Origin: Micromonospora coriariae
GTDB taxonomy: Bacteria > Actinomycetota > Actinomycetes > Mycobacteriales > Micromonosporaceae
DNA length: 64,000 nt
Assembly: GCF_900091455.1 (NCBI RefSeq)
Contig: NZ_LT607412.1
Coordinates: 1,984,001-2,048,000, forward strand
Reading direction: 5' to 3'
Part shown: positions 18,184 to 26,032 of the stretch, piece after piece
How positions within the stretch are numbered: the stretch's first letter is position 1
Layout of the letters: the number at the start of each line of letters is the position of its first letter
Translations under genes and position numbers: made by a program
The notes under the pieces: generated by a model
The model's database searches: none
What the model was told of the DNA's origin: nothing
Seen by the model: only the letters and a program-made list of their open reading frames with translations

Positions 18184-18951
18184 ATGCCTGCCGGTCCGCT
18201 TCGCGCCGCACCTGTGACGACGCTCGTCGAGGCGACCGAGCCGCGACCTCCGCTCGACTACTACCTCGTCCTGGCGAAGCCGGGCGACCGCGGCCCGGCC
18301 GCTGGCGTGGAGGGGATCGTCGTCGAGGAGTTCACCCGTCACGCCGACTTCTCGACGGCTGGGCTGGACAGCGCGGGCTGGACGCCTTCAGGTGACGGCT
18401 GGTGGAGTTCCGCTTCGTTCAGCCGGAGCATGCGCACCGATCGAGAGGCGCTGGCGCGGCTGGTTCCCTCCTCCCGCAGGGATGCCGACAGCGCCTACCG
18501 CCAGCTCGGCGGAGGGCAGCTGCCCTCCGAGGCGGTCCTGCGCACGTACTTCCGCGACCACCAACCGTTCGCTTCCGCTCCCCCGCTGCGGCTCGGCCCC
18601 GCACAGCCACCCACCGGATTCCACGAGCGGCGCGTCTACCGCGTCCTCTTCGCGAAGGATCTCCGCGCGGATCAGGTGGAGAGCCTCAGAACGCTCTGGC
18701 GGACAACAGGCGACGGGGCTCCTGCCGATCCGCGCTCACCAGGAGCGGTCGTCGCCGGTTGCCTGGACGAGGACGGCGACCGGTTCGCCTGGGACGTGCG
18801 CCGGGTTGGCAGCGGGCTCGCCTGGTGCCTCGACGTGACCGTCCTGTTGAGAACGAAGGCCTCCGGCACGTTGGGCTCGACGCTGCACAACCTGACGACC
18901 GTCATGAGGCAGCACGGCTTGATACCCGTGACGACCGAGCGGTTTTCCTGA
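18184..18951 (+). CDS. Hypothetical protein (255 aa)
   Basis: Soluble protein with no recognised domain. It begins MPAGPLRAAPVTTLVEATEP and has a mid segment DADSAYRQLGGGQLPSEAVLRTYF and a C-terminal half with short beta-like stretches (FAWDVRRVGSGLAWCLDVTVLL). ATG 18184 is preferred because GGAGG lies 9 nt before it; an in-frame ATG at 18175 would sit on the SD. Base composition is slightly less G/C-rich than in neighbouring housekeeping genes, hinting at an accessory gene. Confidence 0.7.
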   Translation: MPAGPLRAAPVTTLVEATEPRPPLDYYLVLAKPGDRGPAAGVEGIVVEEFTRHADFSTAGLDSAGWTPSGDGWWSSASFSRSMRTDREALARLVPSSRRDADSAYRQLGGGQLPSEAVLRTYFRDHQPFASAPPLRLGPAQPPTGFHERRVYRVLFAKDLRADQVESLRTLWRTTGDGAPADPRSPGAVVAGCLDEDGDRFAWDVRRVGSGLAWCLDVTVLLRTKASGTLGSTLHNLTTVMRQHGLIPVTTERFS

Positions 18952-19012
18952 CCACCGGGATCGTCCGACCGGATCCGTCAACATGATGTTCACAAACCGG
19001 ATTCGCGCTGAC

Positions 19013-19018
19013 TAGCCT
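19013..19018 (+). promoter_or_regulatory. LLM gene -10 box (leaderless)
   Basis: TAGCCT is 6 nt upstream of GTG 19025 and no SD is present. Confidence 0.55.
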
Positions 19019-19024
19019 CGACGT

Positions 19025-19876
19025 GTGCAGATTGGCGTGAACGTACCGAACTTCGCTCCGGGCACCGACCCCGAGGTGCTGCGACAGTGGGCGCAGACGG
19101 TCGAGGGCCTCGGCTTCGACCTACTGATGGTCTCCGACCACATCGCGGTGACCCCGGACGTGGCCGAGCAGTACCCCGCCCCGTTCTACGAGCCGTTCAC
19201 CACGCTGTCCTGGCTGGCCGGGGTGACCCGCCGCGTCCGGCTGGGCACCACCGTGCTCATCGTCCCGTACCGGCACCCGCTGCTCACCGCCCGGATGGCG
19301 GCGAACCTCAACCGGCTCAGCGGCGGCCGGCTCGTCCTCGGCGTCGGCGTCGGCTGGGCCCGGCAGGAGTTCGAGACGCTCGGCGTGCCGTACCGCCGGC
19401 GCGGCGCACTGACCGACGAGTACCTGGACGCGATGCGTGACGCTTGGCGCAATACCGCCGACTACGACACGGAAGCGATCCCGATCTGGGTCGGCGGCAA
19501 CAGCGACGCCGGCATGCGCCGGGCGGTACGACTCGGAGACGCGTGGCACCCGCTACGGGTCACGCCCGGATGGCTGACGGAGGCGGCCGGGCGACTCAAG
19601 GCCATCGCCGACGAACTGCGTCGCCCGGTGCCCGCGTTGGCACCGCGCATCGCACTCCGCGAAACCCGTGAACCGGTCACCGCCCCGGACCGGCCCGCCG
19701 GGGTCGGCACCATCGAGCAGATCACCGGTGACATCGATCAGATTCGTCTGCTCGGCGCGGAGACTGTGGTGCTCGACCCGTTCAACGGCGACCTGACCGA
19801 GATCCGCCAGCCCGAACGCGCCTGGCGGACACTCGCGGCCGTGGCCGCGTACCAGAAAACCCAGGAGGACCGATGA
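19025..19876 (+). CDS. LLM-class (luciferase-like) oxidoreductase, probably F420-dependent
   Basis: TIM-barrel flavin or F420 oxidoreductase of 283 aa. Family hallmarks are IGVNVPNFAPG at the N-terminus, LMVSDHIAVTPDV, RVRLGTTVLIVPYRHP, NRLSGGRLVLGVGVGW and IPIWVGGNSDAGMRR. Actinobacterial members of this subgroup mostly use F420; the substrate is not predictable. The GTG at 19025 is immediately downstream of a TAGCCT box. Its stop overlaps the start of the deaminase gene by 4 nt (ATGA), so the two genes are coupled and may act on the same compound. Confidence 0.9.
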   Translation: MQIGVNVPNFAPGTDPEVLRQWAQTVEGLGFDLLMVSDHIAVTPDVAEQYPAPFYEPFTTLSWLAGVTRRVRLGTTVLIVPYRHPLLTARMAANLNRLSGGRLVLGVGVGWARQEFETLGVPYRRRGALTDEYLDAMRDAWRNTADYDTEAIPIWVGGNSDAGMRRAVRLGDAWHPLRVTPGWLTEAAGRLKAIADELRRPVPALAPRIALRETREPVTAPDRPAGVGTIEQITGDIDQIRLLGAETVVLDPFNGDLTEIRQPERAWRTLAAVAAYQKTQEDR

Positions 19877-20298
19877 CGACCGACGACGAGAAGTTTCTCC
19901 GCCGCGCCGTAGACATTGCCAGTCAGGCCGGAGCCTCCGGCGAACGGCCGTTCGGCTCGTTACTTGTCGATGCGGACGGCACCATTCTGGCCGAGGACCA
20001 CAACACCGTGGTCTCCGACTCGGACATCACGGCCCACCCGGAGCTGAAGCTGGCCCGCTGGGCGGCCCGGGAACTCGCCCCGGACGTGGCGGCCGGCACC
20101 ACCATGTTCACCAGCTGCCAGCCGTGCCCGATGTGCGCGACCGCGATCGACCGGTCCGGTCTCGGCCGGGTGGTGTACGCCCTGTCCACCGAACAGTTCG
20201 AGGAGGTCAAGCCAGCCACCCCGCCACTGCCTCCGGTGCGGTACGAGGGCCCTGCGCTTTTCGACGAGGCCCGCCGGCCGATCGACGACCACTACTAG
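19873..20298 (+). CDS. Nucleoside/guanine deaminase-like zinc enzyme
   Basis: Member of the cytidine and deoxycytidylate deaminase superfamily, 141 aa. The zinc and catalytic motif reads AHPELK (H-x-E with Pro in place of the usual Ala) and the second zinc motif is SCQPCPMCATAI. RPFGSLLVDADG at the N-terminus resembles guanine deaminase and TadA-like nucleoside deaminases. It overlaps the LLM oxidoreductase by 4 nt. The natural substrate is uncertain; the pairing with an F420-type enzyme suggests catabolism of a heterocycle. Confidence 0.87.
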   Translation: MTTDDEKFLRRAVDIASQAGASGERPFGSLLVDADGTILAEDHNTVVSDSDITAHPELKLARWAARELAPDVAAGTTMFTSCQPCPMCATAIDRSGLGRVVYALSTEQFEEVKPATPPLPPVRYEGPALFDEARRPIDDHY

Positions 20299-20387
20299 TG
20301 TTCGTCCGCTTCGCGCTGAATCCACACGGTCGAAAAGGAGTTAGTAGGTCACCGAAGGGCATGTGACGCGATGACTATGCCGCCGCC

Positions 20388-20613
20388 GTGAGAGCTGTCT
20401 GGTTCATGTGGGCAGGTTCGTTCCTCAGCCTCACCAACATCGCGGCCGGTTGGAGCTGGGCCTTAGCTGACGCCGATCTTCGTGTTGGAACCTCCGCCCC
20501 CGCAGGGCATCGACTGGAGCCAGGCGAGCGTGTTGTTGGGCGTACCGGCCGCGGTGACGGTCGCTTTGATGACGGCCACTATCCGTCGTTCACGCCGCGA
20601 CACCCGACACTGA
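20388..20613 (+). pseudogene. Frameshifted small membrane protein
   Basis: A frame from GTG 20388 reads MRAVWFMWAGSFLSLTNIAA and continues to WAL near 20466. A second frame then continues plausibly from CTG 20467 (LTPIFVLEPPPPQGIDWSQ and a membrane-like VLLGVPAAVTVALMTATI) to TGA 20611-20613. Removing the single G at 20466 joins them into one 74-75-aa two-helix protein. This is either a frameshift mutation or a base-calling error. If the frames are separate, GTG 20482 could start a 43-aa protein. Confidence 0.4.
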
Positions 20614-20624
20614 GGCCGACCGCT

Positions 20625-20811
20625 GTGGCCCGCCGGCCCCATCCCGACTTCACCGTCGAGCGGTACCGCGACCGGCTCGCCGCCCCGCACGAGCGGATCC
20701 AGTCCGACGGACCCTTCGTCGCGCACGCCCAGCGGATCCTGGTCGAGGCCGCAGGCCCGGTTGACCGATCCGCTGGGCATCGCCCGATCCGTGCGCCGCG
20801 GGGTGACGTGG
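20625..20811 (+). pseudogene. Possible coding remnant
   Basis: From GTG 20625 a protein-like stretch (HPDFTVERYRDRLAAPHERI, then DGPFVAHAQRILVEA) runs about 45 codons before composition becomes random and runs into the DUF1772 gene on the other strand. It looks like the end of a truncated enzyme gene. I cannot name the family with confidence. Confidence 0.25.
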
Positions 20812-21312
20812 TCACCGCTGGCTGCCCCAGAGGTAGACGCCGAATCCGGCAAGCAGCAGGCTTACCACGCTCGCCCCGGCGCGCACGGTGTTCCACCAGG
20901 TCCAGCGAGAGGTGTAGTCCGCCCAGATCCGCGCCGCCTCCGCCGGGTCGGTCGGCACACCGGTCGCGTCGAGCGCATCGTTCATCGGCACGTTGAGGGC
21001 CACCGTCGGGATGAACGCGCCCACCAGGTACGCGGCCCCGGCCAGGAAGAACAGCAGTGCCGCCGGACGGTGGCCGAGGATCAGCAGCAGTACGCCGGTG
21101 ATCGCAGCCGCGATGATGGGACCGAAGAAGGTGACGAAGAAGAGGGGATTCTGGATCTTCTGGTTGATGCTCGTCATGGCTCGGATCGCGGTGCCGGCGT
21201 CGGTCGCGTTCAGACCGGGCATCACGGACACGGAGAAGGCGTAGTAGACCCCGGCGATCAGACCGGTCACCGCGAGGGTCACCGCCGCCGACCAGGCTGC
21301 CAGCGTGTTCAT
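20812..21312 (-). CDS. DUF1772 family membrane protein
   Basis: A 166-aa protein with four membrane helices (first LAAWSAAVTLAVTGLIAGVYYAF). The family pattern is present: VSVMPGLN in the first half, FIPTVALNVPMNDAL in the middle, and WTWWNTVRAGASVVSLLLA at the end. DUF1772 includes anthrone-oxygenase-like fungal proteins; bacterial members are uncharacterised. ATG 21312 lies 5 nt after the NmrA gene stop, so the two form an operon. Possibly involved in small-molecule redox chemistry with NmrA. Confidence 0.88.
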   Translation of the reverse strand: MNTLAAWSAAVTLAVTGLIAGVYYAFSVSVMPGLNATDAGTAIRAMTSINQKIQNPLFFVTFFGPIIAAAITGVLLLILGHRPAALLFFLAGAAYLVGAFIPTVALNVPMNDALDATGVPTDPAEAARIWADYTSRWTWWNTVRAGASVVSLLLAGFGVYLWGSQR

Positions 21313-21317
21313 GACGA

Positions 21318-22172
21318 TCAGCCCCGATCCGGTTGTTCGGTCGCCCAGACGCCGGTGGCGGCGGCGTCCCGCGCGTAGTCCGCGAAGTCCCTCGGCCGGC
21401 GGCCCAGAGCGCGTTGCACACCGTCGGTCAGGTGGGCGTTACGCCCGTCCAGAACCTTGCCGAACAGGTCGGTCAGGACGGCCACCAGCTCGGCGGGCAC
21501 CTGGTAACGCGCCATTACCTCGGCGTACTCCTGTGGGGAGACCGACTGGTAGGTGATCGGTCGCCCGACCGCCTTGGCGATCTCGTCGGTCGCCTCGGCG
21601 AAGGTGAGCAGCCGGGGGCCGGTCAGTTCGTAGAGCTGACCCACGTGGCCCGCCTCGGTCAGCGCCGCGACCGCGATCTCGGCGATGTCGTCGGCGTCGA
21701 CGAAGGGCTCCCCGACGTCGCCGGCTGGGAGCACGATCTCGTCGCCGCGCACCGAGTCCACCAGGAAATCCTCGCTGAAGTTCTGGCTGAACCAGCTCGC
21801 CCGCAGGATCGTCCATTCCGCGCCGGATCGCTGTACCACCTGCTCGCAGAGCTGAGCCGCCTCCTCGCCCCGGCCGGAGAGCAGGACGATCCGCTCGACG
21901 CCGCCGGCCACTGCCTGCTCGACGAACGCGCGGATCGTGGCGGGGGCGTCCGGTGCGGCCAGATCCGGGTAGTACACCAGGTACACCGACCCGACCCCTT
22001 CCAGCACGCCGGCCCAGGTGCTCTGGTCGGTCCAGTCGAACCGTGGCTCGCCGGAGCGGGAACCGACCCGTACCGGACGGCCGAGGGCGGTGAGGCGGTC
22101 CACCACGCGACGACCGGTCTTGCCGGTGCCGCCGAGGACCAGGATGGGCTGTTGGTGCACGTTCTCTCGCAT
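21318..22172 (-). CDS. NmrA-like NAD(P)-binding protein
   Basis: Atypical short-chain-fold protein of 284 aa with the Rossmann motif LVLGGTGKTGRRVVDRL at the N-terminus, SVYLVYYPDL, IVLLSGRGEEA and EWTILRASWFSQNFSEDF (a NmrA/NAD(P)H azoreductase-like pattern). These proteins sense or use NAD(P)H; some are quinone reductases. ATG 22172 is chosen because the Rossmann motif follows closely; the open frame to 22388 runs into the tRNA terminator. It is first gene of a two-gene operon with DUF1772. Confidence 0.87.
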   Translation of the reverse strand: MRENVHQQPILVLGGTGKTGRRVVDRLTALGRPVRVGSRSGEPRFDWTDQSTWAGVLEGVGSVYLVYYPDLAAPDAPATIRAFVEQAVAGGVERIVLLSGRGEEAAQLCEQVVQRSGAEWTILRASWFSQNFSEDFLVDSVRGDEIVLPAGDVGEPFVDADDIAEIAVAALTEAGHVGQLYELTGPRLLTFAEATDEIAKAVGRPITYQSVSPQEYAEVMARYQVPAELVAVLTDLFGKVLDGRNAHLTDGVQRALGRRPRDFADYARDAAATGVWATEQPDRG

Positions 22173-22370
22173 GTCACCAGTCAAGCCGGACGGGCCCCGA
22201 TCGGGAATGAGTGAGACGCTCGGCTCCATGTCCGGGCGTCTCACCAGGGTTCTTCCAGCCTGCGGTGTGTGGACGCACTGGCGGGGCTGTTGGACGGGCC
22301 GAGAGCGCGGGGCGCGTTCCTGCGACGATCGATGTTCGACCCGCCGTGGTCGGTATGCTGTAAAACATCG

Positions 22371-22405
22371 AAAAAGGCCGTCTCCCACGATGGGAAACGG
22401 CCTTT
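22371..22405 (-). terminator. Intrinsic terminator of tRNA-Ala
   Basis: On the minus strand AAAGGCCGTTTCCCA (22405-22391) pairs with TGGGAGACGGCCTTT (22387-22373) with one mismatch around a 3-nt loop, followed by T residues (22371-22375). This classic U-tract terminator lies 10 nt after the tRNA. Confidence 0.9.
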
Positions 22406-22414
22406 GACCTGGGG

Positions 22415-22488
22415 TGGAGCTGAGGGGATTTGAACCCCTGACCCCCTCGATGCGAACGAGGTGCGCTACCAGTCTGCGCCACAGCCCC
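22415..22488 (-). tRNA. tRNA-Ala (anticodon CGC)
   Basis: A 74-nt cloverleaf on the minus strand. The acceptor stem GGGGCTG/CAGCTCC includes the G3-U70 wobble pair that identifies alanine tRNAs, with discriminator A. The anticodon stem CCTCG/CGAGG carries loop TTCGCAT, giving anticodon CGC. The T arm contains GGTTCAAATCC. The CCA end is not encoded. Confidence 0.97.
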
Positions 22489-22620
22489 TCCGCCGGCGAA
22501 CCGGCTTCGGTCCCACCCGGCTTACACCGGGCGGGCCGGCAGCAAGGCTAACAGGTCGGCGGCCCCGACCGCGAATCCGCCCCCGGCGCGGCGCTCATCC
22601 CACCGAAAGATCCACTCGAC

Positions 22621-22785
22621 ATCGCGGAAGTCGGGGCATCCGGGGCGTCGCGACACCCCCACCTCCAGCAACCCGAGTCGATCACGCGCAAGCGCTCACT
22701 CTGTATCGCCGATGTGGGGGCATCACCGCGGGCGGATACCCCCACATCGGCGACGTGGAGTCGATCATGCGCCGGCACCGCGCCC
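22621..22785. repeat. Diverged direct repeat with hairpin near tRNA-Ala
   Basis: Copy A (from 22621) and copy B (from 22705) align over about 75 nt. Each runs from ATCGC through a GGGGCATC block and a CACCCCCAC or ACCCCCAC block to GAGTCGATCA-YGCGC. In copy B, arms 22708-22720 and 22739-22751 form a perfect 13-bp inverted repeat (GCCGATGTGGGGG). It is non-coding and looks like an intergenic REP-like family. Confidence 0.55.
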
Positions 22786-22917
22786 GTCGCAGCGGACGGG
22801 CCCGATCACGCGCCGGCACCGCGCTCGTCGCGGCGGGCGGGCACGCGCCGGCACCCCGCCCGCCGCAGCGGGCCGCCGATCACGCGCCGGCAGCGCCACG
22901 TCGGAGCGCGGCGGGCT
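22763..22917. repeat. Four degenerate 35-41-nt tandem units
   Basis: Units start near 22763, 22804, 22839 and 22878, each built on GATCA-YGCGCCGGCACCGCGC followed by GTCGCRGCGG. The third has lost the GATC. The array ends just before the stop of the SepX/GlpR gene. Confidence 0.5.
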
Positions 22918-22919
22918 GG

Positions 22920-23696
22920 TCAGGCGCCGCGACCGGCCTCGTAGGGGCGTCCGCGCAGCCCACCCGACCGCCGGTAGGAGACCGACCCGCCGTTGACCGC
23001 GGCCGGCAGGTCCCCCGAGCGGTCCAGGCCCATCGCGGCGCGGCGTACACCCTCGCGCTGGGCTGCCAGCCGGCGCTGCGCCTCCCGGCGGGCCGTGGCA
23101 CGGCGAGCCTGCTCGCGGCGCACCTCGGCCTGCCGGGTTGCCAGCCAGGCCGCCTCCCGGGCCCGCGCCCGGCGTCGCCGGCGGCCGGCCAGGGCCCGAC
23201 CGCGCAGGTGGACGACGTATACGGCCAGCAGCATGAAGGTGACCGAGAAGCCGATCCAGAAACCGGGGCTGACGAACAGCACGCCGATCAACTCGACGAC
23301 GTTGAGCAGCAGCAGGGCGGCGAGCACGCGGCGGCGCCGGTACACGGCCGGGGTGTGTTCCCGGCGGGACGGCGGGCGGCGGCGGGACCGCTTCGGTGCG
23401 GGCGGCACGGCGCGCAGTCGGCCGGAGCGGCGGCCCGCCGGGGGTGCGGAGACCGGCGCGGTCAACGCTCCGGTAGTCGCATCTTCACTGAGGGTGACAA
23501 CAAGTGAGCGCGGCGGGTGCACGGGTCGCCGCCCCGGCACAGTGCGGCGCCGTCGGCGGCGCTGGAGCACCCGCGCCGTCGACTGCGCCCGCTCCGCCAC
23601 CAGCCGCTCAGTGGCGTCGTACCGGCGGACCAGCGCCGGGGCCAGGGCGAGCAGGCCGGCGGCGGCGAGGACGGCGAGGAGCACCGAGGTCGGCAC
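22920..23696 (-). CDS. sepX: Divisome-associated membrane protein SepX/GlpR
   Basis: A 258-aa protein: N-terminal membrane helix (VLLAVLAAAGLLALAPALV), a cytoplasmic Arg-rich region, two close membrane helices in the middle (VLAALLLLNVVELIGVLFV and WIGFSVTFMLLAVYVVHL) and a long basic coiled-coil-like C-terminus rich in Arg/Ala. This layout and its position two genes from a MoeA-like glp gene match SepX of Streptomyces and GlpR of Corynebacterium, the membrane receptor for Glp at the septum. GTG 23696 is chosen: GGGAGG lies 7 nt upstream. The assignment rests mainly on layout and synteny. Confidence 0.75.
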   Translation of the reverse strand: MPTSVLLAVLAAAGLLALAPALVRRYDATERLVAERAQSTARVLQRRRRRRTVPGRRPVHPPRSLVVTLSEDATTGALTAPVSAPPAGRRSGRLRAVPPAPKRSRRRPPSRREHTPAVYRRRRVLAALLLLNVVELIGVLFVSPGFWIGFSVTFMLLAVYVVHLRGRALAGRRRRRARAREAAWLATRQAEVRREQARRATARREAQRRLAAQREGVRRAAMGLDRSGDLPAAVNGGSVSYRRSGGLRGRPYEAGRGA

Positions 23697-23920
23697 CCTC
23701 ACCCCTCCCGTCACCGAATTCGGAGCAACCACCACCCGACCGCAGGATCTTCCACCGATCGCGCCTGGTTGCGTGGATCGTCCGGATGGGCAGTGCTTGC
23801 CAAAGCTTGCAGTTACTTGAGGTTACGGCGCACCGACCGGGATGCCGCCGCGCCGCGCCGATCCCGTGCGTGGGACGACTGCGACGCGGTCGGGAATTGC
23901 CGGGATTTCCCGACGGCCTC

Positions 23921-24571
23921 TCACCGCGCGCTGGCGCGAACCCGGTGCCATCGGGCCAGCAGGCCACCCTCGGCAGCGATTTCCTCACTGGTCATCGCGT
24001 ATCCGATGTGGTCCCGCCACGCGCCGTCGATGTGCATGTAGCGCACGTGGTACGACTCCTCGCGGAAGCCCAGCTTCTCCACCACCCGCCGGGACGGCCG
24101 GTTCTCGGGGCGGATGTTGACCTCCACCCGGTGCAGCCCGCCCGGACCGAACGCGTGATCCACGGCAAGTGCGAGCGCGGTCGGCATCACACCCTGGCCG
24201 GCCACCCGGGCATCCACCCAGTAGCCGACGTACCCGGAGCACAACGCTCGCCGCACGATGCTGCCGATGTTGAGGTGCCCGACCAGCCGGTCGCGGTCGG
24301 CCTCGCGCAGGCAGACCGCGAACGGCATGCCCTCGCCCTCCCGGGCCGAACGCCGCTGGTCACGGTGCACCCAACGGAACGCGGCGGGCGAGTTCAGCTC
24401 GTCCCAGTCGCCGGCCAGCGACGACTCCCAGGGTGACAACCAGGCCCGGTTGGCCCGCCGCACCTCCGACCACGCCGCCGCGTCGGAGCGCCGGTAGGGC
24501 CGAAGCAGCACCGGGCCGTCGACCAGCACCGCCGGCCAGCCGGGCGCCCGCTCGGGGCCGAAGAGACTCAC
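23921..24571 (-). CDS. GNAT N-acetyltransferase (RimJ/RimL type)
   Basis: A 216-aa acetyltransferase of the ribosomal-protein-serine/alanine type. It has the N-terminal LRPYRRSDAAAWSEVRRAN, core SGYVGYWVDARVAGQGVMPT (acetyl-CoA loop) and the end motif NRPSRRVVEKLGFREE. GTG 24571 begins VSLFGPERAPGWPAVL; the open frame further upstream has no family features. It lies between glp/moeA and sepX, all on the same strand; I recall M. tuberculosis Rv0995 in the same place. Its target may be a divisome or ribosomal protein. Confidence 0.9.
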   Translation of the reverse strand: MSLFGPERAPGWPAVLVDGPVLLRPYRRSDAAAWSEVRRANRAWLSPWESSLAGDWDELNSPAAFRWVHRDQRRSAREGEGMPFAVCLREADRDRLVGHLNIGSIVRRALCSGYVGYWVDARVAGQGVMPTALALAVDHAFGPGGLHRVEVNIRPENRPSRRVVEKLGFREESYHVRYMHIDGAWRDHIGYAMTSEEIAAEGGLLARWHRVRASAR

Positions 24572-24718
24572 CCGCACAGTCTCCCGTGCGGGACCGTGCC
24601 GCGCGCAAGTGGACCCACCGCCCTCGGCGCAGGAGGCCTCATGATCGCCAGCCGGGGCGGCGGACCAGCGACCGGCCGGACGCACCGCCACACCTGCCAG
24701 AGGACGACCGGAACACCG

Positions 24719-26032
24719 TCACCGGCGACGGTCGAGCAGCAGGACGTCCACCGTGGAGCCGGCGGCGGCGGTGGTGACCCGCTCGCCGAGCACCAGCAGC
24801 CCGTTCGCCTCGGCCAGCCCGGAGAGGGTGAACGGCCCGCCGCTGAGCGGCTGCACCGTGTACCCGCCGCCGCGCCGCTCGGCGACGTGGGCGGGCCGGA
24901 ACTCGCGCAGCCCGCCCGGTGACGACACGGTCTCCAGCAGGTGCGCCCGCACGCTGGGCCGGAACACCGGCTCGGCGCCGGCGAGCAGTTGGATGGCGGG
25001 GCGGGCCAGCACCTCGAAGCCGATCAGCGCGGCGCCGGGGTCGCCGGGCAGGCAGACCACCGGCACCTCCTCGGCGCCGACGGTGCCGAACCCGAGCGCT
25101 GTGCCGGGATAGAGCGCCACGTCGGTGAAGGTGACCGGCCCCGCCCGGCCGCCCTCCCGGCGGGACAGGATCCGGCGCACCATGTCCCCCGGACCGGTGC
25201 CGGTCCCCCCGGTGGTGATGATCAGGTCGGCGCGCAGGGTCTGGTCCTCCAGCAGCCCGCGCAGCCCCTCCGGGTCGTCGTCGCAGATGCCCACCCGGTA
25301 CGCCAGCGCCCCCACCTCGGCCGCGGCGGCGGTCAGCGCGTGCGAGTTCGCGTCCACCACCTGCCCGGGCTGACTGCCCCGGCCCACGTCGACCAGCTCG
25401 TCGCCGGTTGCCACGATAACCACGCGTGGGCTGGGCCGGACCACCACGTGCCCGATGCCGGTGGCGGCGAAGACCGCGACCAGGGCCGGGGAGACGTACG
25501 TGCCGGCCCGGGCGAGCAGGGTGCCGGCGGGCAGCTCCTCACCGGCGCGGCGTACCCCGTACCCCCGCTTGGGGGTGCGGAAGATCTCCACCGCGGCCAT
25601 GCCCTGGTCGGTCCACTCCACCGGGACGACCACGTCGGCGGCGACCGGCAGCGGCGCCCCGGCGGCCACCGAGAAGCACGAGCCCGGGGTGAGCCGGACG
25701 GGCCGCCAGCTCGCCGCGCCGAGGTCGCCGACCACGTTGAGTCGGATGGTCCGGCCGCCGGGCGTGCCGGAGGGGGCCGGGACGTAGCTGGGGCCCCGGC
25801 CCCCTCCGGAAATGTCCTCCCAGCGGGCCGCGTACCCGTCCACGGCCGCCTGGTCGAAGGCCGGGAAGGCGTGCGGCGCGACGACGTCCTCGGCGAGGAC
25901 GTTGCCGTGCGCCTGGGTGAGGTCGAGGTCGAGTGGCGGCAGCGCTCGTAACCTGCGCAGCACGCTGCCCAGGTAGTCGGCGAGCGGCGTCAACTCGTTC
26001 GCGGCCGCCTCGGCGTCGGCCGTCGCGGTCAT
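24719..26032 (-). CDS. glp: MoeA/gephyrin-like protein (Glp), molybdopterin molybdotransferase family
   Basis: A 437-aa MoeA-fold protein. MoeA inserts molybdate into adenylated molybdopterin; in Corynebacterium the paralogue Glp binds FtsZ and the receptor GlpR. The MoeA signatures AVDGYAARWED, VVPVEWTD, IIVATGDEL-like VVIVATGDELVD, TTGGTGTGPGDMV and LPGDPGAALIGFEVL are present; the last two deviate from classical TGGVSVGDYD and LPGNPVS. With galU upstream (4-nt ATGA overlap) and the sepX/glpR gene downstream, a cell-division role is likely. No other molybdopterin genes are near. Confidence 0.88.
   Translation of the reverse strand: MTATADAEAAANELTPLADYLGSVLRRLRALPPLDLDLTQAHGNVLAEDVVAPHAFPAFDQAAVDGYAARWEDISGGGRGPSYVPAPSGTPGGRTIRLNVVGDLGAASWRPVRLTPGSCFSVAAGAPLPVAADVVVPVEWTDQGMAAVEIFRTPKRGYGVRRAGEELPAGTLLARAGTYVSPALVAVFAATGIGHVVVRPSPRVVIVATGDELVDVGRGSQPGQVVDANSHALTAAAAEVGALAYRVGICDDDPEGLRGLLEDQTLRADLIITTGGTGTGPGDMVRRILSRREGGRAGPVTFTDVALYPGTALGFGTVGAEEVPVVCLPGDPGAALIGFEVLARPAIQLLAGAEPVFRPSVRAHLLETVSSPGGLREFRPAHVAERRGGGYTVQPLSGGPFTLSGLAEANGLLVLGERVTTAAAGSTVDVLLLDRRR

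Noticed and set aside
22415-22488. Integration site of a mobile element at tRNA-Ala
   Set aside because: No integrase and no second copy of the tRNA 3' end were seen in the window; only the repeats nearby are unusual.
22763-22917. CRISPR array
   Set aside because: The repeat units are degenerate, adjoining and without unique spacers, and no cas genes are present. The RecB/Cas4-like nuclease at 34013 is a stand-alone repair-type protein.
22461-23507. 348-codon plus-strand frame over the repeat region and SepX/GlpR gene
   Set aside because: It is antisense to the real gene and low-complexity in the repeat part, with no SD.
24719-26032. Molybdenum cofactor gene cluster
   Set aside because: No other mo genes flank the MoeA-like gene. 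Synteny with galU and sepX points to the Glp division role.
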